NCBI GenBank assembly: GCA_037893225.1
Contig: JAZGUH010000728.1
Span: 248,001-312,000, forward strand
Direction: 5' to 3'
From: Hippasteria phrygiana
Taxonomy: Eukaryota > Echinodermata > Asteroidea > Valvatida > Goniasteridae
DNA: 64,000 bases
The translations under genes were made by a program, and so were the position numbers. The notes below the pieces were generated by a model that worked only from the letters and a program-made list of their open reading frames with translations, ran no database searches and was not told the origin of the DNA. Below, piece by piece: positions 45,430 to 57,140 of the stretch (the first letter of the stretch is position 1; each line of letters starts with the position of its first letter).

Positions 45430-45609
45430 CATGCAGTCAAACGATTAGAGGAATTTGCAAGACACGCAGGAACAACAATTAAAGCTTTAACTAATTCGGA
45501 ACTGGACCACTTTTTGTCGCGGTTTTATGCGGGACTGAAGGTAAACGGCACGCTGTACACCAAGAAATCCATTCATGTAATCTGTCTGATTTATTCAGGC
45601 GTTGTATAA
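45430..45609 (+). pseudogene. KIAA1958/Crypton-like fragment A
   Basis: The frame reads HAVKRLEEFARHAGTT, ALTNSELDHFLSRFYAGLK and GTLYTKKSIHVI, then stops. This is the N-terminal, SAM-like part of the KIAA1958-type proteins, which derive from Crypton tyrosine-recombinase transposons. The catalytic part is absent. It has a splice-acceptor-like GTTGGCTTCAG in front. Taken as a decayed copy. Confidence 0.45.
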
Positions 45610-45659
45610 AACAAATAATGAATGTTTCACATTCGTGCAGTGGTAAGAATAGTTTCATT

Positions 45660-45720
45660 CGGTGACAGATGGAATGTCCCATTCCACTCGGCTTCGCCTC
45701 GTGGAATGGAACATCCAATA
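45660..45720. repeat. Imperfect palindrome CATTCCACTCGGCTTCGCC...
   Basis: ATTCCACTCGGCTTCG is followed by CCTCGTGGAATGG, a hairpin-forming word. Related words lie at 47385-47420 and 52705-52730, each near KIAA1958-like fragments or the duplicated blocks. Confidence 0.5.
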
Positions 45721-46150
45721 TGTCACCTCATGAAATTATTTTTACCATCGCACTCATAAACATACATTATTTGTATACCAGTACTCCACATGCTTTTCTA
45801 CTCAATACCACTATACCCTGAAATATCCCGAGAAACACCTTGGATCAAACACCTAAATAGGCTAGATCCTTGCCATTTGATTGGTGGAATTTTGTCACAT
45901 GACATTGAATCATTTGCCCCATTTTATTAAAAAAATATTCCATTGTATGATTTACGTCATACATCATGGAGTTTGGTTCAGTTTACCGTGCATTTTGCTT
46001 CCATACGTTTCGCTCCATTGCGGAACATGAACTTTGGTATTGTTATGAGATTGCAGCGTTGCGCGGCGACCGTACAATGTACATGGCCGATCGTATTATG
46101 TGGTGGATTGCCATGGAAATGAAGTAAAATTTAAGCTAAGCCGAAGTATT

Positions 46151-47674
46151 TTCATTCAGTGTGAAAGGTTGTGTAACCGGGGAGAGTGGAGAAGAGACGG
46201 ATGGCAAACAAAAGTTAATAGCTGACCACTCTCCGCACAACCGAGCGGTTACCACTACCGACAATTAAATAAAGAGTGTGGACGCAATATTTGTGGTTGT
46301 CTCTGTATATACAAATAGTTTTATTCACAATAGACTGAATTATTACATACAATATGGTCGATTTCTCAGTAGAGACAATGAAATCTATATGAAATTAATT
46401 ATTATGGCAGATAGCTAAAGATAGCATGGTTCTAAAGATTATATGTTTCTAAAGAACGTATGGTTTTGAAGAACGCAGTATAAAAGAACGACAGTCAAAA
46501 GGGAATGGTGTAAATCTATCCCGAGATCTGAAATATAATAAGAACATAATAAATTGCCAATCAATGTCAACTAAACTTCAAGTATAACCTTTTCAGCTTT
46601 TCTCTATTTTATGTCCTATGAGTTGTTGAAAATAACATTCGTTTGGACATTTATTTCAGCTCTTTTTGAGCGCTATTATTATTGCACGTTTACTTGTGCT
46701 GAATCAGCATGGCAGGTACAACCACTATACAAGCACCTAGAAGTGCACAATAAGTGCTAAATTTAGCACCTCAGAGTACAATACAAATATAACGCAATAA
46801 TATTGAATATCATCTAGGGCTATTACTCACCACTTGGACTGGTCCACTATCATGCCATCCAATATCGACGTTGAAACAACAGAGCACCTGGAAAGCAGCA
46901 ATTGCCAGTAATCGACAAGGCCGGTGGATGTTTGGCGTTGCTGCTGATCGGGAACCGCACCCAAAAATGGTGGTATGTGGGAGTGCACTGCTGCCAAATT
47001 GCTGGTGTTGTCGCAAGGGAAGAGTGGGTCGAAATCAAATGAACAGACGTAGTTCTGCCCAACAGGAAAACTACAGAACTAGGTCTGGAATGTACCCTAA
47101 ACAGTGTTAAACAAAGCGCGGCATGTAAAAACTCCAGCACGTGAATTCCTCTACCTTTTTAAACGCAGCGGGCAACCAAATATGGGGGCGCTGTCCATAG
47201 CAAGAGAAAGTTAAGTTGGCCACGAGAGGGCGCTAGGCGGACATGTTTATTTTATGTAACAAACGGACATGACGGACACGATACGGAATACGTAATTTAA
47301 TGTATTACAACAGTTACAATGGAATAAGGGACCTGTCGGGTTAAAGGTGAATGAGAAAACCTGACTGGTCACAGTTGACTGTTCCAATTCAACTCGGCTA
47401 CGCCTCGTTGAATATTCCTTCTATTGCACTCTTAAACAGTTATTATTTGTATAATAAAGTACTCGCCAAACCAGACGCCTGCTTACGGAAGAGAGTTAGG
47501 CCACGCAGACAAAATAACTCTCAACTAATTTAATTCAAGCCAAAACGCACATGCTTGAACTATTTTTTTAAACAGCCTCTTGTTTCAAGACGCGATATAC
47601 GCCATTGAGCTTTTGCGACAAAACGCGATACATCCATTCGACTAATTCCGAGTTCCAATTCTACCATGGCGGCA
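46151..47674. other. Spacer between duplicated blocks A and B
   Basis: No gene recognised. It contains a repeat at 47555-47670 that recurs inverted at 31290-31410 and ends right where the FReD relic begins. Confidence 0.45.
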
Positions 47675-47706
47675 CACAAAGTGTATTATGAAAATAAAGG
47701 AAGCTG
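47675..47706 (+). pseudogene. Relic of a second FReD gene: last codons only
   Basis: GTGTATTATGAAAATAAAGG then AAGCTGTTTATTAA matches the end of the intact gene (GTGTAGTATGAAAATCAAGG, AAGCTCTTTAA). Everything upstream is replaced by the CGCGATATACG-type repeat. The duplication therefore once included at least part of the gene. Confidence 0.6.
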
Positions 47707-48649
47707 TTTATTAAAGACCCAGGGACATGGAATTTAGCATGAAAGATATCAATGCTTCGGAACTGTGTGTAAAAATGGAATTCCTTTTGGGTTTCTTAAA
47801 ATAATGATTATGTTTGCTACTCCAAATTGTCAAGCTATTTCCTGACTTGTGAGGGCGCTGTTGCTATGATGTCACTCACACATCCACTATATTATTTAGG
47901 CACTCACAAGACAAAAATAAATTAAAAATCTGTCTTACTTATTGTAGCAGTTTTACACTAAATTTCTCCATAAAATAACGCGTAAAGATACTTTTTTTTT
48001 TAAATCGGTAGGTTTTATGTACAAATCGGCTATGATGCTGATTTGTTTCTCTTGTATGACGTCACTCCTGTTAACATGAATATGTAAATATACATTGGCA
48101 AGGAATCCAAAAGATTGCTAAAAGGGGTACTAAACACCTTCAGAATGGCAAATAAAAGGTTGGAAGGGATGGTGAATTGGATGTACGATTGTATGGTATG
48201 AGTTTAAGTTAATGCCTAAAAAATATTTCGGGGATCTTTAAGCAGAAGAGAATAAAATATTCGTAAGCGCCAAAACATAGCTTCTTTTTATGGACACAAA
48301 CATTTTATTTAATATTTAATATGTTTACTTTCGCTTAACTTGATGTAAAGAAGGAACTAGTTTATATGGACACGCGTACCGAATTATTTACACAATTTTG
48401 TCTCGCAATGAGATAAGCAGAGATTTATCTGCATTTAATAATGGAAGATCTCTTAGATGGTATTAACAGATGATTTGAATGAGTCAGTATATAGGCTTAC
48501 ACTTTTACGGTAAAATGTAGTAGACAAATTTAGCAATATTGTGATACTGAACATGTAAAATAAAGAAACGTGTATGACTGGTGAACATTTGGCAGTAAAT
48601 TTTACCAGAATCATGGCTTTGCACTAAAATTACAATACGCATATGATGT

Positions 48650-48870
48650 TTTACAATCAAACAAACCACACGGGAAACTCAGGTAATTTTACCTAGTCGG
48701 TTTCCCTTGGCTATAGGGCTTATTATGGGTTTATCACTTCTGACTAGTGCTCCCCGAACAAAGACATTGACAATTTTAGAGACCGCCAACATAGGGCAAA
48801 CTAGCTCAGTTGCTAGACCGCCGGAGGTCGCAGGTTCAAATCCCGCTCTTTCCAGTTTTATATTTTCCTT
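48650..48870 (+). mobile_element. tRNA-derived SINE in block B
   Basis: Body words (GGGTTTATCACTTCTGACTA, GAGACCGCCAACATAGGGCA), A box CTAGCTCAGTTGCTAGACC, B box GGTTCAAATCCCGC. Absent from block A. Confidence 0.7.
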
Positions 48871-49680
48871 TGGAGGTACAATTGTATAGTATGAATTTAA
48901 GGTAATTTCTAAAAATTATTTGGGGATCTTTACGCAGAAAAGAATAGAATATTCGTAAGCGCCAAAACAGCTTCTTTTTATGGACACATAAATTGTATTA
49001 AATTATCAATAAGTTTACTCTCGCTTAACTTGATGTAAACGGATTTGTTTATATGCGCACGATTACCGAACTATTTATACGATGTTGTCTCGCAATAGGA
49101 TAGACAGATAAAGCAGAAGATTTTTTAGATGTTATCAACAAACGATTTGAATGGGTCTGTAGGCTTACACTTCGAACAATGTACATAACGGTGTTATGGT
49201 AAAATATGTCATACTTTTTATCATAAATGGAAAACAAAATGTAGCAATATTGTGATACTGAACATGGAGAATGAAAAAATGGTTTTATGTGAAAATGTGA
49301 CAGTAACTTTTACCATAAGCATGGCCAAAGAATACTTGCACGAAAATTACAAAAATATGATGTTTTGAACAATGTTCAATGCATCTGCGCTTTAAATATC
49401 TAATACGACCAAATGTGACTTTTTGTGCCAAATCTATTGATTCTAAACTTAATAAATACAAACCTTTCCGAGATTGACGTCTGAAAAGGATGTTGTCACA
49501 GAAAAAAACATGCACCTACACACAAGAGACAAATAGGCCCTACTCACTTAAAAAGATGGCATTTCTGGTAACTTTATTTTGGTAACAAAAGTCACTTACC
49601 AGCTCGGCAATGGTCTAATTAGCCATTTCATTGTATAGTTCCAATTGTGTTTGAAATTATCACTGTTACAACATATTTAA

Positions 49681-49962
49681 CCCCTTGCGTACGGATGCCG
49701 CAAATGTGCGCAAAAAAAACAGTGCCACCAGGCCGGATGACACAATTGTCCGCCGTTTGTGCAGTTTCAATCCATTGTTGGATTAAACAGCGCCACCAGG
49801 CCGGATGACACCATTGGCCGCTGTTTGTGCAGTTTCAATCCATTGTTGGATTATTGTGTATAGGTTACGCTTGACTGCACAAACACATTGTAGCGGTTCG
49901 CTTGGCTGCCATAACCGCCGCGGCACCCCGACGTCTCCCGTAAAATACCGTACTCAAGGGGG
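49681..49962. mobile_element. Clean TTAA-flanked MITE (282 bp)
   Basis: Flanked by TTAA at 49677-49680 and 49963-49966. The ends are CCCCTTGCGTACGG and CCGTACTCAAGGGGG. Inside are two ~75 bp direct repeats (GCCACCAGGCCGGATGACAC, GTTTGTGCAGTTTCAATCC). The same position in block A is empty. TTAA duplication fits piggyBac-type or similar transposases; none is encoded here. Confidence 0.88.
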
Positions 49963-52389
49963 TTAAATAAGTCTGTACTGTGAGGTGTTGAACTGGTTAT
50001 TTGTGTGAAATGTCAAAATTAATTCACTATTTTGCAATGGACCTACGAAGAAAGAACGTCTCATCGTGTTTACAACGTTTGCAAAGTGGGACACTCGGAA
50101 ATATTACCACGTCGTTTCTAAGACGAATGTTGTGTACATTATATACAGCTGCGTATTTTGAGGATTAATTTTACTACATAATTATTACGAACGGAAAAGA
50201 AACTATTGCTGTTTCCTTACGAGTTTGACAAAAAAACAGTCCTTGTGTTTGTCACACACACACATACGCAGAAATTTACACGATTTCAACTTGCATATAG
50301 CACGCACAGCGCGCCATTCCATCCGAACCTGGTTGCAGAAATATTCAACGACGGAGGTAAAAACGCGGGTTAACGTCATTTGCTCATAGGTCTATTGTGC
50401 CCGTTGGCAGAGGCCATCTGTTTAGTTACAGAGCTGAAAATGCATTGTGAAGATGTTTCTTTTCTTTGTTCAATGTGCTAATTCATTTCGCCGACATGTT
50501 GAGCTGAAACTTTCACAGGTTTGGTATTTCATGTATATGTTGAATCTAACAAAGTATGGACGCTGCCAGCAACTATTTTGTCAGCTCTACCAATGCTATA
50601 TCATATCTTTAATGGAATTTATTTATTTTTTGAAAATGCGCCTGCTATAGTATCGAGTGGATAATAGTTCAGTTTTCCATCATAATTACATTGGATTAGT
50701 AATATACGCTTATATTTGTTACTATGGCGATTTTGGAAGTTGATTAGACTTGTTTGCTAATTAATTTGTACGAATAGTCAGTCAATACGTTCGGAAACAA
50801 CTACGAATTTAAAATTTAGCTCCTGAAAAAATCTAAGTTTTAAAAGTTGCTATTTATTCCTTGTATTTTCAATTATTTGTATGACCCTTGCGAAATTGTA
50901 TAGTTGTTTGCGGACGTTTTTAGTTTTAACTTGGTGGTATTCATGTAGATGTTAAAAACAAATTGCGTGTGCATGGATTTAACGTTATATTCTATTGTTG
51001 CAATATATCAATGTTAGATTTGTTGATAAATAGTAATACGTATTTTGATAATTTAGTACATTGGACAAATGATAAATTACTTTTCCGACAGTGTGTGTTG
51101 TATTAAAAATTGCATTGTCACTAAACAAACGTGGCGTTTGCCTTTGAAGATTTCAGCCAGCAGGTGTGTTCCTCATTGATTTTACTTATTGTACACTGCA
51201 GAGCATGTTCATGCTTGGTTAAGCACAATAGAATGTTAGATGATGCAATTGCTCAGTCATGCGTTTCAGAGTCCTGTTGACTGGAAAGGTTTATATTAAT
51301 AATTTTCTTGGATCCTACAAATTTTGTAATGAGTGGAATATAATCAACAAAACATAATTTGGGATGTTGATTATTTTATCGTGGATTGTGATGAAGTAGT
51401 ACTGAAATCGTAATAGTATAGTCGTGGTTAAGTGATTTGGGAGTTTCTTTAAAATAAACGAGACTTCTTTACTTTTGTCTGGAAATCTTGTTGACCATGC
51501 AGTAACATTTGTTTAACGCTGTTGGCTTCAGAATGTGTAATGCAATTGCTTAGCAGACCTTCCACGTAGTGGATATAAAGCTATAACGTACAAATAGCCT
51601 TCCGTTATGGAAATGATGACAGTTGAAGTTATTTTTGTCACAGTAGCCATTGGGGCGATTCGCAGTGGATCCGCCACCAAGAGTTGAAGTGGAAATTTTT
51701 CGCACTATGCATTTGACAAGATCGACATGCCCGTGCGCCATTTGGCATGAAACGAAAAAAGAAATTGGTGTAATGATACGTACGAACTTTCAAGTTGTTT
51801 GACATTTTCGACTGACTGTTATTGCTTATAATTTACCCATATTCCACATGCTTTTCAATACCACTACCCTGAAATATCCTGAGAAACACCTTGGACCAAA
51901 CACCAAAATAGATTCTTGTCATTTGATTGCTGGAATTTTGGCACATGACATTGAATTATTTGCTCCATTTCATTGACGAATGTTCCATTTTATACAACAC
52001 CTGAATAAATCCCCGCAACCTGATTGGTGCATCGTCGATCACGCGCATTGAATTATTCGTACCAACGCACGGCACCGCAAAAATAGAAGTTCTATTCAAG
52101 GGTGCGCGTTGAATAGAACTTCCATAATAAGCCAGTTCGGTATCTCAAAGGTCAAAGGTTTTTCAGGATAAAATTGCTGACGTAATGTTACGCCATGTTA
52201 GGCGAACGCCTATATTCTGATTGAATTTAACACAAGCGCGTTGCGCGACCACCCTTTGCGTTCACACGCGCTCATTTGGTCAAGCGGGTCATTCGGGATA
52301 AAATGTAATTGTGCACATGCGCAGCTGAAATACCGATCTGGCTTATTCCACGGTCAAACTATTGGTGGCGATACACCACGGCTGTCATT

Positions 52390-52750
52390 CACACAAAATG
52401 GTAGACGATATTCATGAATCACCGTTTACGGTTTGTTCTCCTAACAGACGATGAAATATAGGAACTCGTAATTGATGCTGACGCTGCTCACACAAATAGA
52501 TTAAATACGCAGTCAAACGATTAGATGAATTTGCAAGACACGCAAGAACAACAACGAGCTTTAACTGATTCGGAACTGGACAAGTTTTTATCGCGGTTTG
52601 ATGGGGGACTGGGAAAGAAGAAGGTCACGTTGTATAGGAAGAAACCCATGCATACAATCCGACGAGGATTTATTCAGGCGTTGTATAAAACAAATAATGA
52701 ATGCTTCGCCTCGTGGAATGGAACATTCAATCTATCACCGAATCAAATTA
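52390..52750 (+). pseudogene. KIAA1958/Crypton-like fragment B, frameshifted
   Basis: Longer than fragment A. It has TDDEI, a stop, then ELVIDADAAHTNRLNT and AVKRLDEFARHART in one frame. The next frame has RALTDSELDKFLSRFDGGLG, TLYRKKPMHTIRRGFIQ and LYKTNNECF. These blocks match the order of KIAA1958-type N-terminal regions. The stop and frameshift mark it as dead. Confidence 0.5.
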
Positions 52751-52921
52751 TTCTTACAATTCCACTCGTAAACATTCATTATTTAAATTACGTCATGCAG
52801 TTTGGTTCCGTTTACCGTGCATTTTGGTACTATTCGTTTCGCTCCATTGCACGCGCGCCACGATATAGCATGAACTTTGCTATTGCTATGAGATTGCAGT
52901 GTTGCGCGTCGACCGTATAAG

Positions 52922-53078
52922 CAGTGGCGTGTCCAGAGGGGGGGGGGGGACCCCCCCCCCCCCCCCCCCCTCGACGGCATTTGAGGCGTAATAAAAAAAA
53001 ATAGTGCTTTTAGGAAAATTTTAAGACGATTCAAACATTGTTTGCCCTCCCTGACACAAAAAGCTGGATACGCTACTG
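52922..53078. mobile_element. hAT-type MITE with empty site in block A
   Basis: Ends CAGTGGCGTGTCCAG and CTGGATACGCTACTG, with a C/G tract inside. Flanking 8 bp words CGTATAAG / CGTACAAT; block A has a single CGTACAAT at the same place (near 46070). Same family as 29318-29487. Confidence 0.8.
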
Positions 53079-53179
53079 CGTACAATGTACAGGACCATGG
53101 ACAATGTACAGGACAATGTTGTGGATAGCCATGGAAATGAAGTAAAATTGAAGGTAAGCAGAAGTATTTGAACAGTCAA

Positions 53180-53488
53180 TTGTTCACTTCATGACAATAT
53201 TCCTTCCATTGCACTCCTAAACATTCATTATTTGCATATTATACAACACCTGAATAAATCCCAGCCATCCGATTGGTGGATCGTCGATCACGTGCATTGA
53301 ATTATTCATCCCATCGCAAGACGCGAACCCGCACCACCAAAAAATGTTCTATCACATGGTTCTATCAAACGGTAACGCGTTTGATAGAACTTCCCCGCCG
53401 CCACAAAACGGCTGTCATTGGACTGGTTCCCGGTCCCTCCGTTGTCCTTCGGACTTCAAATGTATATTATATTGTTGTTGTTGGAGTC
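53180..53488. other. Repeat-rich spacer
   Basis: Holds a second copy of the CACCTGAATAAATCCC...GATTGGTGnATCGTCGATCAC block also seen at 52000-52150, each followed by an inverted word around TAGAACTTCC. No gene recognised. Confidence 0.45.
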
Positions 53489-55035
53489 TCACGTCGAGGT
53501 CGACGAATGAGTATCCAGCGAGTTCCTTGTTACATATTTGAGATGTGTCCTTTCGTGGGAGAGGAGTCCAATCCTGGACCCACAGGCACGGCTACAGGTA
53601 CCACAGATATATACAGGCCCTGGGCAGGAGCCTGTACTGGCCTTCCTCCTAGCTCTCTTGTCGGAGATGAGATGTAGTCTATTAGATTCGAACAACTTGA
53701 TCCCCTCATGGCAGGTGTGGCGCCACCCTGCTCGGTCTTGAGCAGCGGCATCCCAGATGCCGGGGTCTATGCTGCAGGCTTTTAAGTATTGCTTTAGCAC
53801 ATCCTTGTAGCGCAGTCTCGGCCGTCCAAGAGTTCTCTTCCCACTCTTAAGCTGGCTATAGAAAACAGCCTTGGGTCCTCCATCCTTGTGAGGTGTCCCA
53901 CCCAGCGAAGTTGGGCCTTGATGACTTGACTCTCAATACTAGGGACACTGCACCTTTCAAGGACCTGAACATTGGAGACTCTGTCCTGCCATTTTATACC
54001 ACAGATGGAGCGAAGACAGCGTTGCTGGAACTGCTCCAGGACCTTAATATGGCGACGGTATGTAGTCCAGGTTTCACTGCCATATAGGAGGGAGGTCAAA
54101 ACTACTGCACGGTATACCTTGACCTTTGTTGCGAGTTTGACACCGTGCTCATCCCATAGTCTGCACCTCAACCTTCCAAATGAGGAACTAGCTTTAGAGA
54201 TACGCTGTTTAATCTCATCGTCAATGGTTTTATTATTAGAAAGAATGCTGCCAAGATAACATAACTTGTCTACAGACTTAATGGGAGTATCATTGATAGT
54301 GACTGCTGGGTCTGTGTGGCTCTTTCCTGGAGCAGGCTGGTACATGACTTCTGTCTTCTTGATACTAATAGTCAGCCCAAACCTCTCAGACGCGCGAGCG
54401 AACATATCTGTTATGAGCTGAATATCCACTAGACTGTGGGCGACCAGGGCACAGTCATCCGCAAACAGCAGGTCTCTGATCAACATCTCGAGGGTCTTGG
54501 TGCGAGCCTGAAGTCGTCTGAGGTTGAATAGTCCACCGTCAGACCGGAACTGGATGTATACGCCTTTGTCTAACTCCTGGAATGCGTCAATAAGCATGAG
54601 GGAGAAAACAATGCAAAACAGCGTAGGTGCTAGAACACAGCCCTGTTTGGTTCCATTTGTGACAGGAAATGGGTCTGATAATTCTCCACACTCCTGGACT
54701 CTAGCCAACATCCCCTCATGGAAAGATCGTATGAGGGAGACACACTTCTCAGGGCAGCCAAGCTTGTACAGTATACTCCAAAGGCTGTCACGATTTACTG
54801 TCAAATGCCTTGGTTAGGTCTATAAAGACCATGTAAAGGTCCTTGTTCTGCTCCTAACACTTTTCCTGGATCTGTCTCACAGCAAATATCATATCAGTTG
54901 TGCCTCTCCCTGATCTAAATCCACACTGGGACTCTGGATAGATGGTATTTACTAGCTGCTCAGACATCCTGTTAAGGATGACCCGTGCCAGAATTGTGCC
55001 AGCAATGGAGAGTAAAGAGATTCCTCTCCCAGATA
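53489..55035 (-). pseudogene. RTE-like LINE, 5'-truncated and frameshifted
   Basis: The minus strand encodes the reverse transcriptase part of an RTE-related LINE. RGISLLSIAGTILARV and CGFRSGRGTTDMIFAVRQ lie near 54850-55010. After a stop and frameshift (VFIDLTKAFD, 54800-54840) there is a 336-residue stretch with GTKQGCVLAPTLF, the catalytic LLFADDCALVAHS, YLGSILSNN and LLYGSETWT. A C-terminal Cys/His motif (CGTCSRACGSRIGLLSHERTH-like) is near 53540. The endonuclease half is missing. It is a dead copy, broken at least twice. Confidence 0.8.
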
Positions 55036-55250
55036 GCAAAACAATTGGGACCCAGTTGGGTTTCAATTGGGAAAAACTGGGCAATACAAATGGGGCCCGA
55101 ATGGGCAACTTGACTGGGCCCCAATTGGGCAAACTGGGATTTGAATGGGGCCCAATTTTGCCCGACTGGTCCCCATTTGGGAAATGCACCCGGGTATTCG
55201 ATTGGGACCCAAGTGGGCAAAATAGGCAAAATGGGGATTTACACGGGCAA
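55035..55250. repeat. Degenerate minisatellite of CCCAATTGGG-type units
   Basis: Units like GGGCCCAATTGGGCAAACTG repeat about eight times with variation over 215 bp, right at the 5' end of the RTE-like fragment. No coding content. Confidence 0.7.
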
Positions 55251-56300
55251 CACAGCCATTCAATTATGCATTTTCATAACTGACTTGACTTTATTGTCTA
55301 AATTACAAATTTTACACCTACATTCGCTCGATTCTTAGTGACCAGAGGAACTACAGTACCCGTTTTCATACTTAATGTTCAACAAACTGATTGAGGCATG
55401 ATCAACTCATATACTTACTAATTTGAACTATAGTAAGTACATGTAATTACTAATTAAACTATGGGAAAATGTTGAATAAAGCATACAAACGTGTGCAGCA
55501 TTTTCAGTGCGGCTACATTGTATGCTATGTACACGGATAACACCAAAAAATATGGTGCATTTGTTAGAGTTCCTGCACCTTTTGAACAATAAATTGCATG
55601 ACTTTTCTATGATATGAAATTTGATGACATAGCTCATTAGAATGCAGATCAAATCTGTACAACTGATGATCTGTGAAAAGCACTTAATTAGCTGTAACAG
55701 GAAAACAACAAGCAGTCCTTTCACATGAATTGCAATTTGTAATGCATACAAATCGTATATTTTTAGTGGCAAACTATGAATTTAAAAAGTTTACAATGAA
55801 GTAATGAACAAAAAAAATGGTCCTTACAAACTAATTAACTAAAAAGATTTTAATACCCGATAATGAAAAGGGCAAAACCCATCTGAGTTAAGTGTTCAAA
55901 GACCTCCAACAAATAAACCTAAACTTGCATAATATATTTTGTATTCAGATATTACATTGAATGAAATGAACATCCAACGAAAAATAAAAATAGACAATAT
56001 TTGTTTGATTTTCTCGAAAAATTTTCATAAGAGTTATGCTCATTTTTATCTAAATCATGCATGTTTTTTTTAATTCAACAAAGCGCAAAATTTACTGCGC
56101 CACCAAAACTGTAGGTTTTGATACATTTTTCAGGGATGAGATTGTCATTTTTTTTTTTTTTTTAAACGGTTTGAAAATGTATGAAACGACTAAAAACTAA
56201 CAGGAAGAGGAACTGTCAAAAAGGGAAGGAATGCAACTGGGAATTTAGAAGAAAAAAAATGAGAAAATTAGCGGATCCAAGGAAAAGTTGCATGAAGGAA
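55251..56300. other. 3' flank of the DUF4806 gene, nothing else recognised
   Basis: AT-rich. It should include the 3' UTR of the minus-strand gene ending at 56301. No clear polyadenylation signal was chosen. Confidence 0.45.
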
Positions 56301-56485
56301 TTAATCCATTTCCTCATTTCCTCCCTCGGGGTTTACAGGGTTGATCACCCTGTTAGTCAGTGCAGCCTGGTTTCTCCTGGTCTTTCCTCCTTGTCGGTCC
56401 CTCGACCCATTGAACCATTCACTAACAGCAGTGTCAATAGACTTGTCAAGGACATTCCCGTGATCCTTGGTCTTCCGAATGCTTT
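56301..56485 (-). CDS. DUF4806-type gene, last coding exon
   Basis: Acceptor CTGGTTTTTATCTAG; phase 1. It reads (K)SIRKTKDHGNVLDKSIDTAV, then SEWFNGSRDRQGGKTRRNQA, and ends EEMD plus TAA. The basic run GKTRRNQ could be a nuclear signal. The frame follows from the exon ending at 56978. Confidence 0.7.
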
Positions 56486-56670
56486 CTAGATAAAAACCAG
56501 ATGAAAAAGGAATAGCATCAGCTGTAAGTTTAAGTATGGCGACAAGAAACAATGGTGTTGGACAGGGGATGGGATAAGAACAGGGCTTGTTTAAGGAAAA
56601 AAAATAATTAAATTGTCATACCAAAACAAACTCCTGCCTTCAATATAAAAAAAACCCAACAAGAAAGATT

Positions 56671-56806
56671 GAGATTGCGGGTAACACCATGTGAAATAAA
56701 TCTCTTCTGGGAAATGTGTGGTTCTAAAAAGAACCGGGATGAGTGTTTCAGGACCACACATCTTCCCAGAAGAGATTTATTTCACATGGTGTTACCTGCA
56801 ATCTCA
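56671..56806. repeat. Hairpin with ~53 bp arms in an intron
   Basis: GAGATTGCGGGTAACACCAT...CTTCTGGGAA is followed 30 bases later by its inverse (TTCCCAGAAGAGATTTATTT...GCAATCTC), with one mismatch and one indel. The loop holds a smaller hairpin (GTTCTAAAAAGAAC). Probably a MITE. Confidence 0.75.
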
Positions 56807-56977
56807 GTCTTTTTTGTATCGTAGCCTAGCCACCACGCAAAGCTTAAGATCGTATTTATAAAAACCTACAAACATACAAAGCAGGAAATCAAACAGAAAG
56901 TTCTTAGCTTCAATTTTTAACAGTCACTTTCTTACACAATTTGCAGTGTGGATGCAAAATTCTGAATTCGTACTCAC

Positions 56978-57140
56978 TTTTTATGGTCTGCACAATCATT
57001 TGAAAATCCTCCAAAGATTGTTTGTCCCGGCTGCCAGTTCTGCTGAACTGTAAACTGAGCTCATGGGTGAAGATGGCACTCATGATCCGCTTCACTAGGT
57101 TTTTGAAGTTACTGCCTCCAAACAGAGATAACCTTGTGAC
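56978..57140 (-). CDS. DUF4806-type gene, domain core exon
   Basis: Acceptor TTTGTTCCAG, donor GTGAGT; enters in phase 0 and leaves in phase 1. It encodes VTRLSLFGGSNFKNLVKRIM, then IFTHELSLQFSRTGSRDKQS and DFQMIVQTIK. The pattern of hydrophobic start, GG, R-I-x3-IFT, L-x3-F-x2-TG and K-x2-L fits the DUF4806 family as I know it. No catalytic residues are known for this family. Confidence 0.7.

Larger units (their letters stand above)
42330..46150 (+). repeat. Duplicated block A (3' end of FReD gene and flank)
   Basis: It matches 47675-53165 in order, starting in the last codons of the fibrinogen-related gene (ATGAAAATCAAGGAAGCTCT). Shared markers are TGTGAGGGCGCTGTTGC, AAAAGGGG(C/T)A(T/C)TAAACACC, AAGCGCCAAAACA, CATATTTAA and ATGTGCTAATTCA. 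Identity looks like 80-90 percent, so it is an old duplication unlike the 7 kb Ig units. Confidence 0.8.
47675..53165 (+). repeat. Duplicated block B
   Basis: Counterpart of 42330-46150, enlarged by a SINE (48650-48870), a repeated 460 bp sub-block, a TTAA MITE (49681-49962), ~950 bp at 51536-52505 and a hAT-type MITE (52922-53078). The intact FReD coding region is missing. Confidence 0.8.

Noticed and set aside
46810..47140. Overlapping frames on both strands in the A-B spacer
   Set aside because: No domain and no splice pattern; both strands are open by chance in a GC-richer patch.
53273..53677. 134-codon plus-strand frame and 65-codon neighbour
   Set aside because: They overlap the RTE-like reverse transcriptase tail on the minus strand, which explains the conserved sequence.
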